Below, in pieces: positions 1 through 10,434 of a DNA stretch of 64,000 nt. The notes under the pieces were generated by a model. That model searched no databases, was not told where the DNA came from, and worked only from the letters and a program-made list of their open reading frames with translations. Source of the DNA: Owenia fusiformis (lineage: Eukaryota; Annelida; Polychaeta; Sabellida; Oweniidae). The stretch spans positions 7,507,375 through 7,571,374 of the forward strand of contig CAIIXF020000005.1 in the NCBI GenBank assembly GCA_903813345.2. The letters run 5' to 3'. The position numbers and the translations under genes were made by a program. Position 1 is the stretch's first letter. Each line of letters begins with the position of its first letter.

Positions 1-1879
1 GATTAATCTTTAAAAAATCAAATTAGCGAAATGCATTTAAGTTTTATTATTGGAGAAGAATGAATAACGGACATGACAGAGGAATTATCAAAATGTAAGA
101 CTTCTAACGCACATGGTATTGGTCCAAACTACTGTAATCTCATCTGACTAATCACGAAATAACGGTATAGCATTTAAAATCGTTGATTGGATGGCTATTT
201 ATCCTTCAGATATTGAAAGAAACATACGATTTAAAAATATTTACCTTTTTCAAACTACAAACCGGAAGTCGAGCACTGAACGAAAAGCTCCTTAAATACT
301 AGTATTCATGTAGTTTTCTGGGAATTTGCAAATTTTAGCGCCCGGTTTATTTTAACCCCTGTTTATTTTAATCCCGGTTTATTTTAGCGAATTGAATTTT
401 AAGCGAAACTATAGCGATCGCTAACAATCGCTAACAATGGGGTAGGTGTAAATTTTTTCCAAACAAATGCGTGATATATACACATATTTTGTACAAAATG
501 CGTGACATAAACATGCAATCGCGTGCAAAGACCGAACCGAATGCGTTCGCTTTTTTTCGCCGTTCGGTATTTTACCGTTTCGGAATTTCACAAAAAAAAC
601 GATTTTTAAAAATATCAACAAAATGCGTGATAACTGATATGCGTGATATTTGATCACACACGCTAAATTGATAAGGTAACGTGATTTCTATTTTCCCAGC
701 AAATGCATGACAATCACGCCTAATGCGTGAAGGTTGACAGGGCAGTTAACCCACCATTTCTCTATAGTTAACATGGGTTCTTCCATTTTTAAAAATTCTT
801 CAACTTTGACATCAATTTTTGACATATTGTAATTGAGAGATTAAATTGAAATTTCCTGAAATACAGTATAGAAAATAGAGTTGAGGTACATATCCATTTA
901 CAATCTCAGTTTTTCTTTCGTTTCCGGCTTAGAAAATTGAGTTTTAAGATACATGGGGTTTAACATGTAAAGTTGTAAACCTATGAGAAAATGAAGTAAG
1001 ACACAATAAGTTAAATGTATATCATTTTGAAGGGCTACACCCATACTTTATGTTTTTTGTAAAAAATGTGAATATGCAAATGAGATGTGTCATTGTGACG
1101 TCATAATTCAAGATGGCACATTTGAATTTTTTAAAAAGTGTAATTTTTTATTGAGACTTCCATTTAAAAATCTGTATTGACAGAATTATAGGTCTTTTTT
1201 ATATGCTGATTTCAGAGGTATTTGCACCATATGGCATAACTCCTACAAATAATTTTTAGATCATCGATACCAATTTTTCGTGGCCTCGCCAGCTTGGGAC
1301 TGCTGTAACTTTGTAAATACTTCAGTACTTAACGAAAAGTCATGAACTTTTTTTAAAATGTTTGTACAGGCTTCAAGATTACAGAAATTGATAAATCATG
1401 TATTTTTATCAGGGGTCCCTTAGAGACCCTTAATAAAAAAATCGTCACTCCTGTGAAATTTTGCTTTATTGTTTTTCTAAGGGGTCTCCAGGGGTCCCAT
1501 TTTGATAAAACTGCAAGAATAATGCATTTTCTAAAAGTATGGACCAGTAGTAACATCAAAAGGTTGTTTTAATCTGACAATGCCCTGCAAATTTATAGGT
1601 ACTTGAATCTGTCATATTGCGAAAAACGATAAAATCCCATGTTACAACGACATAGGGATTTTCCGGGAATGTTCAGTCTCGGAAAATTGCTCATCAGATT
1701 TCCTCTAAATTCGCACACATGATAGAGGATATCAAGTTCTAGAGCTGAATAACATTTGGGCGGCCATCTTGTATTCTGGTGGCCATTTTGAAGGTTTTTC
1801 GGAAAATCTTTTCATCGTCATTTCAGGAAAACCACTCAGTGGATTTTCTCCAATTTCGCACACATGATAGAGGCAACAG

Positions 1880-2506
1880 TAGGGCTGTGCCGGAACCGGT
1901 TCGGACGGTTCGGAATCGGAACCGGAACTTGGTCTCACGGAATCGGAACTTTCGGAACCCCTTTTGGTTCACAAATGAAAATAATTATGTATGAGTGAGT
2001 TCGACGGCGATCATGACGATATCGTCGTCCAAGTTTGTCGAATACGAAACTACTCGAGGAAAATCTGTCATGGGGAAGATAATTTCTTCTAAATCAATTA
2101 ATCTGATATTGTAAGAGTTAAAATGTAATTAATTAACGCTGTTAGATTGTAAGACGTCATGGAAAAGTAAATTTATTCATTTATCTATGAGTATTTTCGC
2201 CCCGTCGATTCCTACTTCCAATGAAATCCGAAGGTCAAAGTTCGTAAAACAAAACTTGATTTCTGTTGATTTCTCCGCTATTTATTTTGTTTATGCGAGT
2301 AATACACATGCAAATTGGATGTAGTTTGAAGGAAAACATCACTGGAGGAACAATGGTCACGGATATTAACGATTCAAAGCAAGTACTAAGGTAAGGGTCC
2401 GATATTGTTCCGAAACCCTTCGGAACATGATATTAAAATTCCGAATTCCGGTATTTTAACAAAAGTCCGCGGTTCGGACCGATTCCGGTCGAATGGCACG
2501 GCCCTA
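1880..2506. mobile_element. Non-autonomous hAT-type element (627 bp) with 8-bp target duplication
   Basis: Ends are TAGGGCTGTGCC and GGCACGGCCCTA, inverted repeats of the hAT type. They are flanked by a perfect 8-bp duplication GGCAACAG at 1872-1879 and 2507-2514. Subterminal sequence is rich in cggaac/gttcgg words on both sides. No transposase is encoded. It is inserted into a dispersed repeat whose two halves lie on either side. Confidence 0.85.
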
Positions 2507-2772
2507 GGCAACAGCATATTAAATTTGAACCAAATCCATCCACTAGTATTTGAATTATCAAAGATTTTTTTTTTCGAAAAATGGCTGCCATTTTGAATTA
2601 AGCGGCCATATTGATTCTCGAGCAAAGGTCCTACACCCATAAGGCATCAGCCTATTAAATTTGAATGAAATCCATTGAACCGGTATTTGAGTTATTGCCC
2701 GGACACACATACGGACGGACGAATGGACGGCTTTTCTATATCCCCCTCGAACTTCGTTCAGTGGGATAATTA
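2507..2772. repeat. Dispersed repeat family copy (gacggacgga end), interrupted by the hAT element
   Basis: Contains ttaaatttgaaccaaatcc, aatggctgccattttgaatt, the words cctacacccataaggcatc, then gacggacgaatggacgg and cccctcgaacttcgttc. Related copies occur at 14695-14955 and 21350-21735. The part before 1872 is its left continuation. The terminal gacgga run and ccccctcg...cg words are familiar from repeats in mollusc genomes, which is a recollection, not a search. Confidence 0.6.
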
Positions 2773-3073
2773 TACTGAATCTACAGTATTACTTTTATTG
2801 TTTAAATACAAATAAGAAGTACAATATAATATCTCATAATGAATAATGGTTCAGTATAGTCTATACGAGGGTATATCATAAAGTTCTCATAATATCTCTC
2901 TTAATTTTTTATTTTTCAATTATTCTAATGAATTTTTCACAGAATGTGTAGTATAGAATGGTGTATTTATGTATCAAAAAATATTTGGTATATTATTTAA
3001 GAAATTGTTGCCATAGTAACCAGAAATCTAGGCACCTGGGGCAAATAAAAAATCCTGCAAGAATAGCCCCTAA

Positions 3074-3108
3074 CCATGGGCTTTCAATTCTAGTTGAAAG
3101 CCCATGCC
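3074..3108. repeat. Short perfect hairpin
   Basis: The arms catgggctttcaa and ttgaaagcccatg are exact complements around a short attctag loop. No flanking element could be delimited. Confidence 0.6.
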
Positions 3109-3499
3109 CTAACTAGCATAAGTTATCAAATAAACTATGAAACTATTCTAATACTGAAATTATTCTTGACTGTTTTGAACAATTATAATATAATGGTCAT
3201 GTGAATTGTGTGATCTCATAATGGATAATTGTAATGCTTCATTAGAAGTGATGTTAGACACTACAACCGTTTTGTCAAATATTCCAAGGAAAGTCAATTT
3301 TCCCCCTGTAGTCATGTTATTTCATGGCCGTCAGATGGGGGGGGAGGTGCGACGGATGCGACCGCACCCCCTCTGACACCCCCCAAAAAAAAATTTGGAA
3401 AAAAAGAAAGCACCAAATGATCTTAAAATTGTAAAAATGAACTGTAACAAATACCCAGATTTATTGCTTTCTAAAAGAAATAATTTTTTGATATCACTT

Positions 3500-3600
3500 T
3501 TTATGCCCAGCATAAAAAGTGATGTCCCATTTTATGCTGGCATAAAAAGTGATGTCCCATTTTATGCTGAGCATAAAAGAGATACCCCATTTCTCTGCTG
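3500..3600. repeat. Three-unit palindromic tandem repeat (~30 bp)
   Basis: Units consist of a near-palindromic core (ttatgctggcataa) plus a spacer aaagtgatgtcccat. The design resembles the longer array at 10.1-10.4 kb. Confidence 0.75.
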
Positions 3601-3731
3601 GTATTATTTAGGAAGTGATGTTTAATGGTAGTTCAAGATTTAAGACCCATCATTCTGGCACAGATTGCTGAACTAATGTTAGTTAAGAATTCCTAATAGA
3701 ATTAAGAATTATTAGCTGAAACAGTTGTTTT

Positions 3732-6718
3732 CACTGGGGGGTATCGTGATGCAACAACACCGTGTTGTTGCATCAAGATGGCCAGACTTCCGGTGATAGA
3801 TTTTCGTACGATATTTTGTTTCCCAATTTAAACCCATTTCTAGGACGAGTTTCTCAATAACCATACACGTGCAGTTAGCGCACGATCTATATTTAAAGAA
3901 ACTGGCATTAGTATACACGTGGCATCATCAAGAAGCAATAACTTCACGGTTATAGTTCCTCACTATTGATGCAACAACACCAAACCGAAGATGCAACAAC
4001 ACTCCTCTAGATTTGAGCAATGATGCAGCAACACCAATTAATAGTATAATTTCAGAACACCATAAATCTCTAGAGGAACAGATTTTTAAATGCTACTATT
4101 GCAACACCGTTACCCATTGCCCATATTCGCGTTCTTGTCAAAGCATTCAAAATACACGTCCTGCGGGCGAAGATCCTTTATACGTAATTTCAAAAATTAA
4201 TACTTTTAAATATTATAATGTACTGGACGTTGTTCTATAACATAGTTCAATCGCCTTTAACATGGCAAGCTTTAGTAACCCAATCTATTTTCATAAACCA
4301 CTGTTCCATAGCTTGATGACACTGACTCCAGTTAGTATCATTCAAAATGGTAGACAAACATCTTTCCGATCTCGGTAAACATGACGAGCTATTGGAAATT
4401 ATCTGTCATCCATCTGTGGAACAGTGATAAACTAGTAGATGTACGTTACCACTGTTTATCAAATTATAACTAAAACATTTTAACTGTGACATTCGTGAGC
4501 TTATGTTGATGGGATGATTGCTTCATCTATGATATAATATGATATGATTCTTTATTTCCTCCAATTTGGAGAGCAAACGTGTAAAAACCTCTAATTGACT
4601 TTATTAGAGAGGCCGTTTGGTTACACGTTTAATGGAAATCTTGCACGACGCAGATGTAGAATTATTACTCTCTTTAGATTCCTTCTCTCCGACTGAGTAA
4701 AAAGGTAAACAAAAGTGATAAGATTAAGGGCCCAAAAAGGTAAATTGATAGGGGTACAGTTATCGCAGATATCCCGGGCCCTCGGGAAATATCATATTGT
4801 CTCTCATCCTATACAACTCTTGAGAACGATGTATAACTCCTGGATAGCGTAAACTCCTGAGCAGCGTATACAACTCTTCAACTTGATATATGACATCATA
4901 CTTTGGGTGGGATAACAAATGATATACAATATACAATTGTAGACCTCTGTTGAGGTCAACTGGGAAAATTGTATACCGATACTGTAATCCTTGAAAGTTC
5001 GGAGGTCGAGGTCAACGGTACTCTCAGGGTTTACTGTTGAGGTATACACTTTGGCTAGTTGACCGAATAGAGAGGTTAACAATTGTTTGTTAGTCCGAAG
5101 AATATAATAATTTGAAGGATATAATATACAATTGTAGACCTCTCTTAAGGTCAACTGGCAAAAATGTATACCGATACTGTAAACCTTGAAAGTACTGTTG
5201 ATCAAGACCAGAGGTCGAGGACACTTTTGCCAGTTGACCGAAAAGAGAGGTTAACAATTGTTCTGTTAGTCCAAATAATGTAATAATTGGACGAATATGT
5301 AATCGAATATCACGGGAACATATTTGATAAGTTAAGGTATCATATTTTAGCAAAAAATCCCCAAATTGTCGAATACTTGTAATTTTTTACACAACTTATT
5401 TTTTCAAAATTAAAAAAATTTCAACATTAAAAAAAAAAATTTTCAAAAATAGCGGTCAACAGTACCTAGTAGTGGTCAACAGTTTACAATTGTTGACCTC
5501 CCCAGGGGTCAACCGGCAAAATTGTATACCGAGACTGTAAACTGAAAAACTACTGTTGACAGAGACCGAAGGTTTCAAGGTTTACAGTCGAGGTATATGA
5601 TTTTGACGGTTGATCAAATGGAGAGGTCTACAATTGTTTTGTTAGTCCGAGTAAACTAATAATACACATATAGACGGCATGGCTTCATTTCACAATCTTT
5701 TCTCCGAACCACGTTAGCAATATTTTTTTAGAAAATCTGGAGACAGTGCAAGTTGCTTAACTCTGTATTTGGCACATCACGGCGTACTCGTTAGTGAATT
5801 AATGTTAATTTTAAGTTTCTATTTGTATTTTTGCTATACTTGTCGCCTAGTTAAGTCATTTTCATCAACGTTTACAAAATGTCCGTCTTCCATGTTTTTT
5901 TGTGACGTCATGAAACTTTTTTTCAGAAGTAGCGGTCAACTGTACCTAGTAGCGGTCAACAGTACATGATTTTGACCGCTAATCAACCAATCAGAATCGA
6001 GTATTTCAGTTGAGGTACTAACAATACATTTTGTTGACCGCTCATTAACCAATATTAGAATTGAGTATTTCAATTGAGGTACTAACAACACAAAATGACT
6101 GATATCTGTTGTCTTTCCAAAATTATATTAGTTATTTGTAAACAATTTCCATACGGTAAATCAAGGGCATTTAATTTAGAAAATGTATAATCTTTGTTTT
6201 TCAGATACAATATCAATGAGATTGCCTCCCGGGGATTCAGTACTTTATTTAGTTTGCCTTGTATATCCTTTTAACTTTGATATAGACAAAGAAACCAAAC
6301 AGAATACGTTTCGTTCATGGACCACTGACTCACGCGTTTTATTCATGTCACGACCTACACCTGTAAACAGAACATAAAACAGTATCTCTTGTTGTTCAAT
6401 GATACATTATATTGGCGTTTTTGCATCAGCACATTGGTGTTGTTGCATCATCGATAAGAAACAGAGTGGTGTTGTTGCATCAATAGTGAGGAATTAAAAC
6501 CACGAATTTATCGCTTCTTGATGATGCTACATGTATACCAATGACAGTTTTTTAAAATATAGATCATGCGCTAACTGCATGTGTATGATTATTGAGCAAC
6601 TCGTCCTAGAAATGGGTGTAAATTGGGAAAACAAAACATCGTAAGAAAATCTATCACCGGAAGTCTGGCCATCTTGATGCAACAACACGGTGTTGTTGCA
6701 TCACGATACCCCCCAGTG
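3732..6718 (+). mobile_element. Copy 1 of a ~3-kb non-coding TIR element (CACTGGGG...CCCCAGTG)
   Basis: The ends are inverted repeats of at least 60 bp. They are flanked by a 6-bp duplication TGTTTT at 3726-3731 and 6719-6724. Sixteen bases from each tip is a 27-base hairpin made of GATGCAACAACAC and its complement around one base. The same word recurs several more times near both ends (3969, 3990, 4021, 6424, 6470). The interior holds repeated gcggtcaacagtac and ggtcaac...tatacc blocks in both orientations (4900-6070). No transposase-like frame is present; the open frames here are low-information. The superfamily is not clear to me: CACTG tips with 5-6 bp duplication could fit Transib-like or another group. 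Confidence 0.85.
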
Positions 6719-7249
6719 TGTTTTGCCCTGGCAAACAATTTTCCAACTTGTGTTTCAACTTCATTTCTGTCTATTTGTAGACAGTCTGTGATGTCATCAA
6801 CAATCATCACAATGGAAACAAGATAATTCATGATGACATCACAAAGCATCTCTGTCATAGATAGAACTCTGCCACATTTCTTAGAAATCAAACTACTATG
6901 TGACATCATAGATAATCTCACTGTCACAGATATAATTCAACTGATTCCCATTGTGAAGATTGATGAAGATTGATGATGACATCACAGACTGTAAACACAT
7001 ATAGACAGAAATGAATTTCAAATGCGTATTGGGATATTGTTTGCTAGGGCCAACAGAACAGTTTCAGCTATTAATTCTTAATTCTATTAGGAATTTTTAA
7101 CTAACATTAGTTCAGCAATCTATGTCAGAATGATGGGTCTTAAATCTTGAACTACCTTTAAACATCACTTCCTAAATAATACCAGCAGATTACTCTTTTT
7201 AAAAACCAACAAATCCGGGTATTTGTTATACAGTCCATTTTTATATAAT

Positions 7250-8460
7250 CCACTATTTAGGGAAGTAGGCCATCCCTCACACCCCCACAAAACAATTGAA
7301 AAGTTCTGAATTTATTTTATGTATTGTCTCAGACACTTTAAAAGTGCCCAGACATCATCAAATAGCTCCTTGATATAGTCAATGTTTCTGGGGGACTAAT
7401 ACTTGCTCCCCCTCTGTCATCCTCACCCCACCTCCCCCTCAGACACCCCGCCCCCCCCCCCCCCCCTAAAAAATTGTTCTTCTTTTTTATTGACTCATAC
7501 ACTTTGAAAGTGTCCAGAAAGCACCAAATAGCATCTTTAAATTGTATAATTTTCTAGGGGGAGTGGGCCACCCCTCACACCACCACAAAACAAATGAAAA
7601 GTTCTGAATTTATTTTATGTATTGTCTCAGACAATTTTAAAGTGCCCAGACATCATCAAATAGCTCCTTGATATAGTCAATGTTTCTGGGGAACTAACAC
7701 TTGCTCCCCTTCTGTCATTCTCATCCCACCTCCCCCTCGCCCCCCCCCCTTGGACACCCCCCCCCCCTGGACACCCCCCCAGAAAGCACCAAATAGCATC
7801 TTAAAATTGTTGAATTTTCTAAGGAAGTAGGCCACCCCTCACATCCCCCACAAAACAATTGACAAAAATTTTGAATTTATTTCATGTATTGTCTCAAGAC
7901 ACATCTTAGGTGCCCAGACTTCATCAAATAGCACCTTTATATGGTCAATGTTTCTGGGGACAGATATGGGGGACAAACACTTGCTCCCCCCTCTGGCAGC
8001 CAAACCCTACCTCCCGCTTTGGCACCACAGCCCCCCTTTGACATCCCCAAGATTTGAAAAAATTATGATTGTTGTTCATTTTTTTATTGACTCATACACT
8101 TTAAAAGTGCCCAGAAAGCACCAAATATCATCTTAAAATTGTAAAATCTTCTAGGAGAGTTGGGCACCCATCACCCTCACCCTTTTATCCTCTTTGACAC
8201 CCCTTTGATTAATACACTTTGAAAGTGCACACTCACACCCCCCCCCACAAAACAATTGGGAATGTTTTGAAGTTGCATTTGTTAATGTTAAACACTTTAA
8301 AAGTGCTCAGAAATCACCAAGTGACATAATGAAATCATAAATAATTCTGACACCGCATCCCAAAAACTAAAGCATTAATTTACTCAAACACATTAAAAGT
8401 GCTCAGAATTAACCAGACAGCATCTTGAATTAGTAAAATTTTCCTGTGCTGCCCACTCGC
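7250..8460. repeat. Decayed tandem repeats with CACTTTNAAAGTG cores and C-rich tracts
   Basis: Blocks of the form gactcatacactttgaaagtg + ccagaaagcaccaaatagcat + a C-rich run recur at irregular spacing. Cores are seen near 7332, 7501, 7630, 8097, 8217, 8289 and 8388. Long poly-C runs (7449-7466, 7739 onward) are part of it. A related fragment lies at 3400-3440, left of the inserted elements. Confidence 0.65.
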
Positions 8461-9268
8461 TCCTCTAAAAAGAAAATTATTAAAAATCTGAATTTCTTTT
8501 AATTGATTCTATTGCCTTCTAGCACACCCTCCCTATTCCAATGTTTCTCCTAATTGCTCATACAATATTTAGTCTAAAAACAATTTGAAAACAATAAAAT
8601 ACTACAAAATAGGCTGAGTGGCCTTAATATAGAGAGTAACTGACCCCCCCCCCCCTGACTTACGCGATTTGATTTACGCGGAAAATGACAATTTTATTTT
8701 CTCTTTATTAAAAATCGCATCCACTTGGAGAAAAGTGTCTTACGGGCCTGTAGTTTATCTTAAATATGTTTAGACCACAAATAGGGGGATAATTTTGTTG
8801 ATATCTTTGCAACATATTTGCTTTAGAACATCTTTAATATGAGCAAAGGATTTTTCGAACTTAACTTACTTTTTTATGAGTATCATGCGGGGCCTGGATA
8901 TATACCGTGATAAGAAAATGAGAAAAATATTGACAATTTTGCCACCTGAGTGAATATCACTTTTATTATCTGACATCACACATTTTTGAGAATGCCTTAA
9001 GAGTAAATGTATGGTTTGAGTGATTATGTCAATATAATGAACTTTTCTTATTTTTCAGTGTTTGCTGAAGATGTTCCCTGTTGTGCAAGTACCTGTACAA
9101 ATCATGACATTACCACACAATCAACTAAAATGACATTGGAACTCCGCCATCAGCTAGGCCTATTGTGAATGTGGCTAAGAAGAACAGCAAACATTGACTG
9201 TGTTGACTTATTTAACCAGGCTAAATTAACTTGCCCTGCAAAGTTCCTGATAAAAATACATGTGTGAA

Positions 9269-9454
9269 TTAGAAGACCCAGCCAAGATAATGAATATATG
9301 AAAATACAATGTACCCCAGAAGCGTCTCATCTTCAAATCTCACAATGTCCATGAAGTGATTATCCTCTCGGCTATTTGTGACAAAATGATGCAGTAATGG
9401 AATCAGAGCCTTATTATTCAATGCTGATATCACATTATCAAGAAACCCAAGTAA
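9269..9454 (-). CDS. Unidentified open frame, possible terminal exon of a minus-strand gene
   Basis: After a possible acceptor (gtcacag at 9455-9461) a 61-codon open frame reads LLGFLDNVISALNNKALIPL, then LHHFVTNSREDNHFMDIVRF and EDETLLGYIVFSYIHYLGWV, F, TAA. It has no early ATG. The amphipathic-helix pattern and balanced residue use look protein-like, unlike neighbouring chance frames. An internal donor (ctggg|gtacat) would make it an internal exon instead. I do not recognise the family; a helical-repeat protein is possible. TTTATT on the plus strand near 8952 could be its poly(A) signal. Confidence 0.35.
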   Translation of the reverse strand, partial: LLGFLDNVISALNNKALIPLLHHFVTNSREDNHFMDIVRFEDETLLGYIVFSYIHYLGWVF

Positions 9455-10114
9455 CTGTGACTATGCTCTAAATGGCAAAGAAACAGTAACAGCAGATGAA
9501 GAATAAAAATCAGTGACGCAACAAACACTGTTGACTATGATTATGAATGTTAACACAACTGTAATCAGTCAAATGAAACTTTATACATTGTGATACAAGA
9601 CTATAACTCCATCTCATCCAATCAATTTGTCATAGCGAAAATCCCTAGTAAGGGATTTTACATGAAAAAGCCAAACCCTAAAATCCTTCATGATTCATAT
9701 GACTATGAGCTAAGGATGGCTACTACATCAAAGTATTCAAATGACAATTGAAACTCCCTATAATACAGTAAATAATACTAGACTATTGGGATTCAAGTCA
9801 AAACCACATTGACAAAAAATTCAAACACCAAATAAAATAACTTCAGCAGTTAGTATTATACAGTAATATATTAATAAAATTAAATACATGAAGTATTATT
9901 TGAATATAACATGAACTATTATAAATAAATACAATGTTTCTTTGTTATTTACTGCTGTGCTGGTGTACAAAATCTATCAGAGCATTGAAGTAATGAACAA
10001 TACTGGTAAAAAATTGACATGATTTTCCCTCTATTTTCATTCCTGTTATGATGATATTTGTAACAAATTTATGGCCGCGTATACTTGAAGTGAACAAATC
10101 TACTCTCATTGTCT

Positions 10115-10434
10115 TTTGCATTTAGCATAAGGACAGATCTTCTATTTATGCCGACAAAAGAACAGATCTACTCTTATGCCGGGCATAAGAACAGATCTGC
10201 TCTTATGCCGGGCATAAGAACAGATCTGCTCTTATGCCCGGCATAAGAACAGATCTTCTCTTATGCCGGGCATAAGAACAGATCTTCTCTTATGCCGGGC
10301 ATAAGAACAGATCTTCTCTTATGCCGGGCATAAGAACAGATCTTCTCTTATGCCGGGCATAAGAACAGATCTACTCTTATGCCCGGCATAAGAACAGATC
10401 TACTCTTATGCCCGGCATAAGAATTGAACCTAAT
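10115..10434. repeat. 29-bp palindromic minisatellite, ~10 units
   Basis: Each unit contains CTTATGCC(G/C)GGCATAAG, a 17-base near-perfect palindrome, plus the spacer aacagatct(a/g/t)ct. The outer units are degenerate and the central ones almost identical. Spacing is constant at 29 bp. Spacers are not unique, so this is not a CRISPR array. Confidence 0.9.

Larger units (their letters stand above)
3436..7245. repeat. Foldback (inverted-repeat) element split by a 3-kb transposon
   Basis: Left arm (about 3436-3731) and right arm (about 7043-7245) are inverted copies sharing tagttcaagatttaagaccc and ttaagaattcctaatag-type words. If the 3732-6724 insertion is removed, the loop-proximal sequence gaaacagttgttttgccctg can pair with the right arm. 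The insertion is therefore later than the foldback. Confidence 0.7.

Noticed and set aside
4804-5205. 133-codon minus-strand frame inside transposon copy 1
   Set aside because: It consists of translated ggtcaac/tatacc repeats; copy 2 breaks it up, so there is no sign of selection for coding.
9060-9169. Possible plus-strand terminal exon after tttttcag (FAEDVPCCASTCTNHDITTQ...)
   Set aside because: Only about 37 codons, no upstream exons found, and the neighbouring evidence favours a minus-strand gene; not strong enough to list.
10115-10434. CRISPR-like array of regular repeats
   Set aside because: The spacers are not unique, the genome is clearly animal, and the unit is a simple tandem minisatellite.
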